Positions 16,123 through 24,005 of a DNA stretch of 30,440 nt are shown in pieces (position 1 is the first letter of the stretch; every line of letters begins with the position of its first letter). A model generated the notes under the pieces. It worked only from the letters and a program-made list of their open reading frames with translations. It made no database searches and was not told where the DNA came from. The DNA comes from Natrialbaceae archaeon Tc-Br11_E2g1. Its GTDB lineage: Archaea; Halobacteriota; Halobacteria; Halobacteriales; Natrialbaceae. Position numbers and translations under genes: made by a program. The stretch covers positions 1 through 30,440 of the forward strand of contig LKNC01000001.1 of NCBI GenBank assembly GCA_001564255.1. The letters run 5' to 3'.

Positions 16123-17000
16123 CGCTCGACCTCACCGCTGACGCCGACGATCTCGCCGTCCTCCCAGACGTAAAACCCTTCGCCGGTCTTCTTGCCGAGT
16201 TTGCCCGCACGGACCTTCCGTTTGAGGGTCTGTGGTGGTTTGAACCGCTCGCCGAGTTCCTCACGCAGGTACTCGAGGATGCCCAGGCGGACGTCTAAGC
16301 CGACGACGTCACCGAGTTCGATCGGGCCCATCGGGTGGTTGTAGCCGAGTTCCATCGCGGCGTCGATGTCACGCGGGTCGGCCACGCCCTCCTCGACCAT
16401 CCGCATCGCCTCGACACCGAGGGTGACGCCCAGCCGCGAGGAGGCGAAGCCGGGGGAGTCAGTGACCTCGACTGGGGTCTTGCCGATCTCCTCGACGTAC
16501 TCGTGGGCGGCCTCGAGGGTCGCCTCGTCGGTCTGTTCGGCGACGACGATCTCGACCAGGGGCATGATGTGGACGGGGTTGAAAAAGTGCAGTCCGATTA
16601 CGCGCCCGTCGTTTTCGGCAGCGCTTGCGATCTCGGTGACCGACAGCGAGGAGGTGTTCGTCGCGAGGATCGTCTCGTCGGCGGCGAGTTCCTCGACGTC
16701 TTCCATCGTGTTCGTCTTGAGGTCGATGTCCTCGGGGACGGCCTCGACGACCATGTCCGCACCGTCGACGGCCTCGGCGAGGTCCGTCGTCCCCGAGAGG
16801 CGCTCGAGTGCGGCGTCGGCTTCCTCGCGGGTGAGCTTCTCGCGTTCGATACCGCCCTCGAGGTTCGACTCGATCGACTCGAGGCCGTTCTCGACGTATT
16901 CGGTCTCGATATCCCGGACGATCACGTCGTGTCCGGCCATCGCGGTTACCTGTGCGATTCCGTGGCCCATAGTACCGGCTCCAAGTACTGCGACTCGCAT
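16119..17000 (-). CDS. 3-hydroxyacyl-CoA dehydrogenase (NAD-dependent)
   Basis: 293 aa, the size of single-function HBD/PaaH enzymes. The Rossmann loop GAGTMGHGIAQ is at residues 7-17, with the conserved NTSS block at 115-118. The catalytic His138 lies in GLHFFNPVHIMPLVE, paired with Glu150. The C-terminal dimerisation domain runs from ~185 (TDSPGFASSRL, then NHPMGPIELGDVVGLD). It oxidises (S)-3-hydroxyacyl-CoA to the 3-keto form, directly after the hydratase encoded downstream. It could serve fatty-acid or phenylacetate breakdown; the sequence does not discriminate. No convincing TATA was seen upstream. Confidence 0.93.
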   Translation of the reverse strand: MRVAVLGAGTMGHGIAQVTAMAGHDVIVRDIETEYVENGLESIESNLEGGIEREKLTREEADAALERLSGTTDLAEAVDGADMVVEAVPEDIDLKTNTMEDVEELAADETILATNTSSLSVTEIASAAENDGRVIGLHFFNPVHIMPLVEIVVAEQTDEATLEAAHEYVEEIGKTPVEVTDSPGFASSRLGVTLGVEAMRMVEEGVADPRDIDAAMELGYNHPMGPIELGDVVGLDVRLGILEYLREELGERFKPPQTLKRKVRAGKLGKKTGEGFYVWEDGEIVGVSGEVER

Positions 17001-17055
17001 ACTCGAGGAATATCGGGGGTGAGTGAAAGCCGTTTCCGTTTGGAGGAAACGAACG

Positions 17056-17403
17056 TTACAGAAGGAGTTCGGGTCCGAACTGGAGCGTCCAGAGGGCGAG
17101 CATGCCGACGATGATCGTCAGCAGGATGTCACCGCGCCACCAGGCGACGACGGCGGCGACCGCGCCGGCGAACAGTCGCTCGTCGAGGACCATCGCGGCG
17201 ACGTCCGGGCTGGGCGTCACCAGTTGGGGGGCGACGAGGGCCGCCAGTACAGCCGCGGGGACGAACTTGAGGAACAGTTTGACCCGTGCCGGGACCTGGT
17301 TGATCCGGCCGAACAGGTGGATAAACGAGAGCCGGATGAGATAGGTCGCGATACCGAGGGCGAGGATCACACCCCAGATCGCAAGCACTGTGTACTCACT
17401 CAT
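17056..17403 (-). CDS. azlD: AzlD-family small subunit of branched-chain amino acid exporter
   Basis: 115 aa, almost entirely membrane embedded (about four helices), typical of AzlD. Recognisable features are TYLIRLSFIHLFGR near the N-terminus, FLKFVPAAVLAALVAPQLV, and the terminal VGMLALW. It forms the exporter with AzlC; the start shares one base with the azlC stop (TGATG). Confidence 0.88.
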   Translation of the reverse strand: MSEYTVLAIWGVILALGIATYLIRLSFIHLFGRINQVPARVKLFLKFVPAAVLAALVAPQLVTPSPDVAAMVLDERLFAGAVAAVVAWWRGDILLTIIVGMLALWTLQFGPELLL

Positions 17404-18098
17404 CAGCCCATCACCTCCTCGCTCACGACGCCAGCGATGATTCCGATGGCCGCGGCGATCAGGAGATCGAGCCCCTGTGGGAGCCCGAACTCGGCGACGG
17501 CGAACGCTGCGGCGATCGCGAAGACGCCGCTCACGAGCGCGGTGACGACCTGTGGGGCGTCGTCGATCGCCGGCACCAGGATGGCCAGGAAGACCAGTGG
17601 CACCGCGAACATGAGGTTCAGTTCCTCTGGAATTCCGGCACCGAGCAGGTAGCCGATCGCCGTCGTGGCGACCCAGACGACCCAGATGCTCACGCCAAGA
17701 CCGAGGTAGTACATCCGCTTGTTACGGCTCTTGGCCTCGTTCGTGTACTCGGCGATCGACATCGCGTAGACGTGGTCGGTGAGGAAGTACGCGAGGTACG
17801 CGCGAGTCTGCTTTCCGTAGTCGGTGAAGTGTGGGGCGATCGACGCCGAGTACATGAGCATCCGCAGGTTGATCACGACACCGGTGAGAATCACGATCGC
17901 GAGTCCGGCGTTGGCGTCAATCAGTTCGACCGTCACGAGTTGTGCCGTGCCCGCGAAGATGACCGCGGACATCGCGACCGTCTGCAGTGTCGACAGTCCC
18001 GCGCCGTCGGCGGCGATCCCGAAGACGATGGCAAACGGGATCAGACCGAGCAAGATGCCGATCGAGTCACGGGCTCCGGCTTTGAAATCCCCGTTCAT
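17403..18098 (-). CDS. azlC: AzlC-family branched-chain amino acid exporter, large subunit
   Basis: 231 aa from the ATG at 18098 (MNGDFKAGARDSIGILLGL), matching the usual AzlC length. An open frame continues to a GTG at 18371, but that 91-residue extension is arginine-rich, low in acid and has no counterpart in the family, so I treat it as leader. The AzlC core shows PFAIVFGIAADGAGLS, FAGTAQLVTVELID and GVVINLRMLMYSASIAPHF, plus FLTDHVYAMSIAEY. With AzlD it exports branched-chain amino acids (and azaleucine in Bacillus). Lying opposite in purpose to the LivFGHMJ importer, it may balance the internal pool. Confidence 0.9.
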   Translation of the reverse strand: MNGDFKAGARDSIGILLGLIPFAIVFGIAADGAGLSTLQTVAMSAVIFAGTAQLVTVELIDANAGLAIVILTGVVINLRMLMYSASIAPHFTDYGKQTRAYLAYFLTDHVYAMSIAEYTNEAKSRNKRMYYLGLGVSIWVVWVATTAIGYLLGAGIPEELNLMFAVPLVFLAILVPAIDDAPQVVTALVSGVFAIAAAFAVAEFGLPQGLDLLIAAAIGIIAGVVSEEVMG

Positions 18099-18528
18099 GG
18101 TTCGACCGAGTGGGGAGTCGTGTCCCCGAATCGAGAAACTGGTTCGTTCGGACGTGATACAACCGGCCGGAGTGACGAGGGCGATCTCGTCGGTAGTGGA
18201 TGTGTTCCTGGCATACTCGGATCGGTACAGGTCGCGTCTGCGAGTGAAAGCCCGCCACACACCCCGATAGTCCCCCGACGCCGAGGGTGGGGAGGCCGTT
18301 CCGTCGTCACACGTCGGACGACCTCGAGTGTCAGGGGGCGTGCGGGACCATCCCGTAGTGGGGACTGTCACGCGCTGGGCGTTGCCTATTTACTCTCGCC
18401 ACGTCCCCGTGAAAACTGTATCGAATCATCATCGTGTTGGTATGTGGTGGCAACGGACATAGTAGTGGAGGCAGCCGACGCAGTCTCGAGCCGAAAGCTT
18501 AACCGCGAACCGTTCGACAATCCTGGTG
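18099..18528. other. 430-nt intergenic region between azlC and the thiolase gene
   Basis: No gene is supported here. On the minus strand a TATA-like GAGTAAATAG lies near 18387-18396 and a weaker TTGTATC near 18147-18153. Either could start the azlC transcript, giving a leader of ~270 nt or ~25 nt respectively. On the plus strand the thiolase TATA lies at 18497-18503. I see no hairpin strong enough to call a riboswitch. Confidence 0.5.
18497..18503 (+). promoter_or_regulatory. TATA-like element of the thiolase gene
   Basis: GCTTAAC is centred ~29 nt upstream of the ATG at 18529. This supports the ATG over the GTG three bases earlier. Confidence 0.45.
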
Positions 18529-19665
18529 ATGACCCAAGCGGAAGCTGTAATCGTCGACGCAGTACGTACTCCACAGGCCAGAAAAGACGGCGGACTCGCC
18601 GAGACCTATCCCGAGGACCTCGTCACCACCGTCCTCGAGGCGCTGGTCGAGCGCACGGGCGTCCCCGCAGAGGAGTGGGAGGACTTCCGGCTTGGCTGTG
18701 CGAACCAGGAGGACGAACAGGGACGGAATCTCGCCCGTCAGTCGCTTCTGGCCGGTGGCTTCCCCGAGACCGTCCCGGGCGCAACGACCACCAGACTCTG
18801 TGGGTCCTCGCTGACGACGCTCGTCGACGCCGTCCGTGCGGTGGAGACCGGCGACGGCGAGGTCTACCCTGTGGCAGGTGTCGAGCACATGAGCCGAATC
18901 CCCTTCTCGAGCTGGCTCCATCCCGGCATCGAGGAACGCTACGACGCCGACGACCTCCCGATGGGCGCGACCGCAGAACGCGTCGCCCGGACGTTCGACG
19001 TCGGTCGCGAGGAACAAGACGAGTTCTCGCTTCGCTCACACGAACGCGCCCTCGAGGCCTGGGAGGAGGGCCGATTCGACGACGAGGTCATCCCAGTTGA
19101 AACGGACGACGGCGTCGTCGACTTCGACGAGGGCCCGCGGCCCGACACCGACCTCGAGACCCTCGCCGGCCTCCCGACCGTGTTCGCCGACGACGACCGG
19201 GGAACGGTCACCCCCGGCAACGCCTCGCCACTGACCGACGGCGCGGCCGGCCTGCTCGTCACCAGCGCCGAGTACGCCGAGAAGCACGACCTCGAGGTCC
19301 TCGCACACGTGCGTTCTCGTGGCGTCGCCGGCGTCGACCCCACCATCATGGGGATCGGCCCGGTCCCCGCAACGCGAAAGGCACTCGAGGGCACCGACGT
19401 CACCGTCGACGATCTCGACCTCGTGGAACTGAACGAGGCCTTCGCTTCCCAGAGTCTCTACTGCAAGCGCGAACTCGGCATCGACGAGGAGAAGCTGAAC
19501 GTCAACGGCGGCGCGATCGCGCTCGGCCACCCGCTTGGCTGCTCGGGTGCGCGCATCGCGACGACCCTGCTGCACGAACTGGACCGCCGTGACGGCCGCT
19601 ACGGCCTCGCGACCATGTGTGTCGGCTTCGGGCAGGGCGTGGCGGTGCTGTTCGAACGACCCTGA
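18529..19665 (+). CDS. Acetyl-CoA C-acyltransferase (thiolase)
   Basis: 378 aa thiolase of the degradative/biosynthetic type. The nucleophile is Cys91 in [16 protein letters not shown]. The later active-site blocks are [23 protein letters not shown] (His) and [16 protein letters not shown] (second Cys), all intact. It should cleave 3-ketoacyl-CoA with CoA, the FadA/PaaJ-type step completing the hydratase-dehydrogenase pair encoded nearby, or run in reverse. The protein is slightly shorter than typical (~390) in the loop domain. It is monocistronic and convergent with the next operon. Confidence 0.92.
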   Translation: MTQAEAVIVDAVRTPQARKDGGLAETYPEDLVTTVLEALVERTGVPAEEWEDFRLGCANQEDEQGRNLARQSLLAGGFPETVPGATTTRLCGSSLTTLVDAVRAVETGDGEVYPVAGVEHMSRIPFSSWLHPGIEERYDADDLPMGATAERVARTFDVGREEQDEFSLRSHERALEAWEEGRFDDEVIPVETDDGVVDFDEGPRPDTDLETLAGLPTVFADDDRGTVTPGNASPLTDGAAGLLVTSAEYAEKHDLEVLAHVRSRGVAGVDPTIMGIGPVPATRKALEGTDVTVDDLDLVELNEAFASQSLYCKRELGIDEEKLNVNGGAIALGHPLGCSGARIATTLLHELDRRDGRYGLATMCVGFGQGVAVLFERP

Positions 19666-19695
19666 AACCGGTATTCGGTTCGAAAAGACGACTTT
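19666..19695. terminator. Possible terminator between convergent genes
   Basis: Just after the thiolase stop, AACCG-N5-CGGTT forms a short hairpin (19666-19680), followed by CTTTT on the plus strand. On the minus strand a T-run (CTTTTC) also occurs. Archaeal termination relies mostly on oligo-T, so this is a weak candidate for either strand. Confidence 0.3.
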
Positions 19696-19702
19696 TGAAC
19701 GG

Positions 19703-21124
19703 TTACGCTTCGACGAGTCGCATCTTGAACCCGTAGCGGGTCACACCCTCCTGGGTGTAGATCCGGCGAATCGTCGCCTCGACGCGGTCGCCGACCTCGA
19801 CGCTCTCGTCTTCGCCCGTCAGGACCTGCGTCGGCGTCGAGACGGTTTCGTCGTCCTCGCCGCCGGGGCCGTCGAGGGCGACGACCGCACTGACGAACGC
19901 CCCCTCTCGCGCCTGCTGTTCGACGAACTCCGGGGGAGCACCGCCCTGACCGATAATCGTCGCCGCCTCGACGGTTCCCGTCCCGGGGAGGTCGACGTCC
20001 TCGAAGGAATCGAGCGCGCCACACTCCGTACAGGCGCCCTCCGGCGGGAACGCGAGCGCGCCACACTCCGTACAGCGGCCGGCGACGAGCCGGTGGCGCT
20101 GTGGGATGGTGCGCTTCCAGCTCGGGACGCTGACGTACGCGCCGCCACCCTCGGGCTCGCCGGGGGTGACGTCACCGCGGATGCGCATGTACTCGCCGTA
20201 GGAGAGTTCCGCCTCGCCCTCGAGGTCGGCCTCGACGGCCACGCCGCCCGCGTCGACCCGGAGGGCGGTCGCCCCGCCGCCGGAGCCGTAGCCGATCACG
20301 GCCAGATCGTCGTGACCGTCCTCGAGTGCGCTCGCGAGTCCGAGCAGGGTACTCGCCGTGGCGGTGTCGCCGAGGTCGTGAACCGTGGTGCCCGCCTGGA
20401 GCGCGCCGGAGTCGACGCCGAGTGCGCCCGCAGCGCGGTAGGGGAGCTTGCCGTTTGGCGACTGGAGACAGACCGCGTCGGCGAAAGCGAGGTCGCCCTC
20501 GAGGTCGTCCGCTGCGGCCGCGACGGTCTCGGTGAACGCGCTCCGGTCGTAGTCGGTGACGCCGAGTCCGGTGGTCTCCGCCGAGCCCCGCGGACGGAAC
20601 CGGATGCCGGGGAAGGGGCTGACGTGTTCGCCGCGGTCGGTGACCGCGCCGGGGCCATCGGGCGTGAGGACGAGGGCGGCCGCCCCCGCACCGCCCGCGT
20701 GTTCGACCTCGTCGTCGGGTGCGCCACGTGGGGCGTCGCTGGCAACGACGAGGGCCGTGCCGTCGGCCTCGAGGCCGGCCACCAGCGCGTCGACGCCGGC
20801 ACGGGTCGACCCCGAGAGCTGGCGGGTCTCTATGTCCTCGGAGAAGTCGAGAAAGCTCGCGAGCCGGGCGGTGACCGCTTCCTCCTCGTAGGGCGGGGTG
20901 GTCGTCCCGAGAGAGAGGTGGGTAACCTCTTCAGGAGCGACGTCGCCGGCCTCGAGGGCGCGGTCGGCGGCCTCGTAGGCCATCGTCAGGGTGTCCTCGT
21001 CGCCGGCGGGGACGGCGGTCTCCGTGATGCCCGCGCCGTGGAACTGCCCCCACGCGTCTTTGACTGCCTCGGCGGTGAGCCGGTATCGTGGCGCGTACGC
21101 GCCGACGCCTTCGATCCCCGTCAT
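19703..21124 (-). CDS. HMG-CoA synthase-like domain fused to DUF35 (zinc ribbon + OB fold)
   Basis: 473 aa. Residues 1-~295 have the HMG-CoA synthase/ketoacyl synthase III fold (GIEGVGAYAPRYRLT, LSLGTTTPPYEEEA, SPNGKLPYRAAGALG, VIGYGSGGGATALRV). Residues ~335-473 are a DUF35 unit: a zinc ribbon with C351, C354, C365 and C368, then an OB-fold. The position of the HMG-CoA synthase nucleophilic Cys (archaeal ACKAG) aligns with GSTRAG, so Thr107 replaces it. The catalytic His of HQPNGK aligns with a non-His. HMG-CoA synthesis by this protein is therefore doubtful. In archaea, thiolase, HMG-CoA synthase and DUF35 proteins form a channelling complex; here two of the parts are fused, with a thiolase immediately upstream (4-nt overlap). 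An acyl-CoA condensing scaffold is my inference. Confidence 0.85.
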   Translation of the reverse strand: MTGIEGVGAYAPRYRLTAEAVKDAWGQFHGAGITETAVPAGDEDTLTMAYEAADRALEAGDVAPEEVTHLSLGTTTPPYEEEAVTARLASFLDFSEDIETRQLSGSTRAGVDALVAGLEADGTALVVASDAPRGAPDDEVEHAGGAGAAALVLTPDGPGAVTDRGEHVSPFPGIRFRPRGSAETTGLGVTDYDRSAFTETVAAAADDLEGDLAFADAVCLQSPNGKLPYRAAGALGVDSGALQAGTTVHDLGDTATASTLLGLASALEDGHDDLAVIGYGSGGGATALRVDAGGVAVEADLEGEAELSYGEYMRIRGDVTPGEPEGGGAYVSVPSWKRTIPQRHRLVAGRCTECGALAFPPEGACTECGALDSFEDVDLPGTGTVEAATIIGQGGAPPEFVEQQAREGAFVSAVVALDGPGGEDDETVSTPTQVLTGEDESVEVGDRVEATIRRIYTQEGVTRYGFKMRLVEA

Positions 21125-22296
21125 CGTGCCACCCCCTCGTTCTCGAAGACGTGAACTGCCGTCGCGCCGCCGCTGCCGCCGACGTTGTGGGTGAGGCCGT
21201 ATTTCGGGGCCTCGAGCTGGCGGTCGCCCGCCTGCCCGGTGAGCTGGTCGAAAGCCTCGACGACCTGGCCGGTGCCGGTCGCACCGATGGGGTGGCCCTT
21301 CGATTTGAGCCCGCCGGAGGTGTTCACGGGGAGGTCGCCGTCGGGGTCGGTGACGCCCTCCCGGAGAAGCCGTGGGGCCTCGCCGGGGTCACAGAAGCCC
21401 AGATCCTCGTAGGCGATCAGCTCCGCGATGGCGAAACAGTCGTGGACCTCGGCGAAGTCCAGCCCGTCGGGGCCGATGCCGGCCCGGTCGTATGCCCGCC
21501 GGCCGGCCTCCTGGGAGGCCGAAATGCCCGTGTAGCTGTCCCGTTCTGCGAGGCCGACGCGCTCGCTCGCCGCACCCGACCCCGCGACGCGCACGCGTTC
21601 GTCGGTGTACTGATCGACGACGTCCCCACTCGCCAGCAGTACGGCGGCCGCGCCGTCGGAGGTCGGACAGCAGTGATAGAGATTGAGGGGGTCGGCAACC
21701 GCGGGAGCCGAGACCGCGTCCTCGAGAGAGCACTCGAAGCCGAGGTGTGCCTTGGGGTTTTTCGCGCCATTGGCGTGGTTCTTGACGGCCACCCGCGAGA
21801 GGTCCTCTTTCGTCGCGTCGTATTTCTCCATGTACGCACTCGCCATCTGCGCGTAGACCCCCGAGAAGGTGGTGCCCGTCAGGCGTTCCCACTCGGTTTC
21901 CCCGGAGACGCCCAGCCAGTATTTGGTAACGTCGCCGGACATGTCGGTCATGATCTCGAAGCCGCCCGCGAGGACGACGTCGGCCATCCCGCTTTTGATC
22001 GCCTGGACGCCCTGACGGACGGCAAAGCCACCCGCACCGCAGGCGTTCTCGATCCTCGAGCACGGCACGTTGTGGAGTCCGACGTGTTCGGTCACCGCCG
22101 GTGCCGACAGGCCGAGCTGGCGGCCGCCGACGCCGAGGTTGGCGACGACTGCCTCGTCTATTTCGTCCGTTTCGATTCCGTCTTCGACGCTGTCACGGGC
22201 AGCAGTGTACGCCTCCGCGAACAGGTCCCGGTAGCCACGGTCCGGGAACGAGCCGAAGGGAGTCTGTCCTGCGCCGATGACGTAGACATCCCGCAT
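21121..22296 (-). CDS. SCP2-type thiolase family protein
   Basis: 391 aa, archaeal thiolase of the SCP-x/acetoacetyl-CoA thiolase type. The nucleophile is Cys86 in RIENACGAGGFAVRQG. The later motifs are VHDCFAIAEL (in place of NEAF) and GGLKSKGHPIGATG (His). In the last block HNVGGSGG has no Cys, as usual in this subfamily. It encodes the upstream partner of the HMG-CoA-synthase-like/DUF35 fusion, with a 4-nt coupling overlap. A perfect TATATA centred 26-27 nt before the ATG indicates a leaderless operon. It may make or cleave a ketoacyl-CoA handed on to the fusion protein. Confidence 0.92.
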   Translation of the reverse strand: MRDVYVIGAGQTPFGSFPDRGYRDLFAEAYTAARDSVEDGIETDEIDEAVVANLGVGGRQLGLSAPAVTEHVGLHNVPCSRIENACGAGGFAVRQGVQAIKSGMADVVLAGGFEIMTDMSGDVTKYWLGVSGETEWERLTGTTFSGVYAQMASAYMEKYDATKEDLSRVAVKNHANGAKNPKAHLGFECSLEDAVSAPAVADPLNLYHCCPTSDGAAAVLLASGDVVDQYTDERVRVAGSGAASERVGLAERDSYTGISASQEAGRRAYDRAGIGPDGLDFAEVHDCFAIAELIAYEDLGFCDPGEAPRLLREGVTDPDGDLPVNTSGGLKSKGHPIGATGTGQVVEAFDQLTGQAGDRQLEAPKYGLTHNVGGSGGATAVHVFENEGVAR

Positions 22297-22319
22297 ATTC
22301 CGCTCTTGTCACGGGCTGG

Positions 22320-22325
22320 TATATA
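22320..22325 (-). promoter_or_regulatory. TATA box of the SCP2-thiolase operon
   Basis: TATATA is centred 26-27 nt upstream of the ATG at 22296. Confidence 0.7.
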
Positions 22326-22403
22326 GCTTCGGAACTCACGAACCACATCTGCTAGGGCTGACACGAGACGCACCAACTGTCCGCGACCTCGAATACCACA
22401 TGA

Positions 22404-22413
22404 TTTTTAGTAT
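22404..22413 (+). promoter_or_regulatory. TATA region of paaK
   Basis: TTTTTAGTAT is centred ~29 nt upstream of the paaK ATG at 22438. Confidence 0.55.
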
Positions 22414-22437
22414 GTCCCCGCAGAGACCTAGTCGAGG

Positions 22438-23724
22438 ATGGCCTACAAGGACATAGAGACAGCCTCACGTACAGAGATCCGTGAGCTGCAAAACGAACGG
22501 CTTCGTGAGACGGTACAGAACGCCTACGAGAACGTCGACTACTACCGCGAGCGACTCGACGAGCTCGGCGTCACCCCCGAGGACATCGAGACGGTCGACG
22601 ACATCACGGAACTACCGTTCACGACGAAAGAGGACTTCCGTGACGAGTATCCGGACGGCCTGTTCGCCGTCGACCGCGAGGAGATCCTGCGCCTTCACGC
22701 CTCCTCGGGCACCACGGGCAAGCCGAAGATCGTCTCCTACACGGAAAACGACCTCGAGGTCTGGAACGAGGTCGTCGCCCGGTGTCTCGACGCTGCAGGT
22801 ATCGGTCCGGAAGACACCGTCCAGAACGCCTACGGCTACGGCCTCTTTACCGGGGGTCTCGGTCTCCACTACGGTGTCGAAGAACTCGGTGCGACCGTGA
22901 TCCCGATCGGCGGCGGCCAGACCCAGCGTCAGGTCGAGATGCTCGAGGACCTAGAGAGCGACGTCATCTCGTGTACCCCCTCCTACGCGCTGTACCTCGC
23001 CGAGACGGCCCGGGAGATGGGCATCGACCTCAAGGACCTCCCGCTGCGGGCGGTCATCTTCGGTGCCGAGCCCTGCACCGAGCCGATGCGTGCGGAGATC
23101 GAACAGCGCCTCGGCGTGAAAGGCATCGACATCTACGGCCTCTCGGAGATCATCGGCCCGGGCGTCTCCATCGAGTGTGTCGAAGCACAGGACGGCCTGC
23201 ACATCCACGAGGACCGCTTCTATCCCGAGATCGTCGATCCCGAGACCGGCGAACCCCTGCCCGAAGGCGAGGAAGGTGAACTCGTCCTCACGACCCTCTC
23301 GAAAGAGGCTCTGCCCGTCTTGCGATACCGTACGGGTGACCTGACGACCCTCAACTACGAGAAGTGTGAGTGCGGTCGCACGACCGTCCGGATGGACAAC
23401 GTCACCGGCCGTGCGGACGACCTCGTCATCGTCCGCGGGGTCAACTTCTACCCCAGCGAGGTCGAGGACGTCGTCCTCGAGTTCGACGAGGTCGCCCCCC
23501 ACTACCGCATCGACCTCTACCGCGAGGGCAACCTCGACACCCTCGAGATCACGACCGAGGTGGTCGAGGAGTTCGACGGCGACCGTGAGGACCTGCGTAG
23601 TCGCATCCTCACCCGCCTCGAGAACGTGCTCTCGTTTACGCCCGACCAACTGGCCATCGAAGACCCCGGCGGCATCGAACGCACCGAGGTCGGAAAGGTA
23701 AAGCGCGTCTACGACCACCGCTAA
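22438..23724 (+). CDS. paaK: Phenylacetate-CoA ligase
   Basis: 428 aa, normal PaaK length. It converts phenylacetate, ATP and CoA to phenylacetyl-CoA. The adenylate-forming P-loop is SSGTTGKPK (residues 89-97). The A5 motif is IYGLSEIIGPG (233-237 YGLSE), followed by RYRTGDLTTL and the C-terminal hinge/AMP-ligase_C region DDLVIVRGVNFYPSEVED, which is characteristic of PaaK. A Cys pair (KCECGRTT) near 307-311 occurs in this subgroup. It is followed by a 281-nt non-coding stretch and then the first oxygenase operon on the same strand, so it is probably transcribed separately. The shared 32-bp element found before both paaA genes is not visible in front of it. Confidence 0.93.
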   Translation: MAYKDIETASRTEIRELQNERLRETVQNAYENVDYYRERLDELGVTPEDIETVDDITELPFTTKEDFRDEYPDGLFAVDREEILRLHASSGTTGKPKIVSYTENDLEVWNEVVARCLDAAGIGPEDTVQNAYGYGLFTGGLGLHYGVEELGATVIPIGGGQTQRQVEMLEDLESDVISCTPSYALYLAETAREMGIDLKDLPLRAVIFGAEPCTEPMRAEIEQRLGVKGIDIYGLSEIIGPGVSIECVEAQDGLHIHEDRFYPEIVDPETGEPLPEGEEGELVLTTLSKEALPVLRYRTGDLTTLNYEKCECGRTTVRMDNVTGRADDLVIVRGVNFYPSEVEDVVLEFDEVAPHYRIDLYREGNLDTLEITTEVVEEFDGDREDLRSRILTRLENVLSFTPDQLAIEDPGGIERTEVGKVKRVYDHR

Positions 23725-23743
23725 CCGCGTCCCCTCCGGACGA

Positions 23744-23748
23744 TTTTT
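23744..23748 (+). terminator. Possible oligo-T terminator after paaK
   Basis: A T5 run 20 nt after the paaK stop sits in the loop of a small inverted repeat, TCCGG (23735-23739) and CCGGA (23750-23754). Oligo-T tracts can suffice for archaeal termination; this is a weak call. Confidence 0.3.
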
Positions 23749-23841
23749 ACCGGATCGAACCGCCTCGAGTTCCGACTCCCTCCGTCGTGTCGCCGACCGA
23801 CTACGTCCGGGTCGTTGGGTCCTGTCATAATGGATTGTCTG

Positions 23842-23860
23842 TATAACAAAGTTAGTTATA
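23842..23860. repeat. AT-rich inverted repeat upstream of the first paa operon
   Basis: TATAAC-N7-GTTATA forms a 6-bp dyad in an unusually AT-rich island. Nested inside it is TAAC-AAA-GTTA (23844-23854). It lies ~150 nt before paaA and ~115 nt after paaK. It could be an operator or a promoter; no gene starts near it. Confidence 0.6.
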
Positions 23861-23935
23861 TAGTTGCTTCCACTACACCGGGGAAAGAACTTTGACGTAG
23901 AACGCGGCCTCGAGGGCTGTACCACCAGTATCGCG

Positions 23936-23967
23936 CCGGATGAACTTAAACCCCAATTATGTCGTGG
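23936..23967 (+). promoter_or_regulatory. paa element, copy 1 (upstream of paaA)
   Basis: This 32-bp stretch is identical at 25 positions, without gaps, to 28569-28600 upstream of the second paaA. The best conserved parts are CCGG at the left, ACTTAAA in the middle and TCGTGG at the right. It ends ~8 nt before the paaA TATA box, so a bound activator could contact the basal factors. Confidence 0.65.
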
Positions 23968-23974
23968 GTGGAAA

Positions 23975-23982
23975 CTATTATC
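23975..23982 (+). promoter_or_regulatory. TATA box of the first paaA operon
   Basis: CTATTATC is centred 27-28 nt upstream of the ATG at 24006. It is flanked by GGTGG (23967-23971) and CCACC (23984-23988), a dyad that could let a repressor cover the TATA box. Confidence 0.6.
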
Positions 23983-24005
23983 CCCACCGTAATATCCCTG
24001 AGTGT

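Noticed and set aside
18099..18371. 91-residue N-terminal extension of AzlC
   Set aside because: It is arginine-rich, not acidic, without membrane helices, and makes the protein far longer than AzlC homologs.
19535..21154. Long plus-strand open frame (539 codons) over the HMG-CoA-synthase-like gene
   Set aside because: It is the antisense shadow of a high-GC gene; no domain is recognisable and the opposite strand has clear motifs and operon structure.
21088..22326. Long plus-strand open frame over the SCP2 thiolase gene
   Set aside because: Antisense shadow; all thiolase active-site motifs are on the minus strand.
22381..22437. Third copy of the shared paa element before paaK
   Set aside because: Only a weak partial resemblance near the TATA region; it did not align over more than a few bases.
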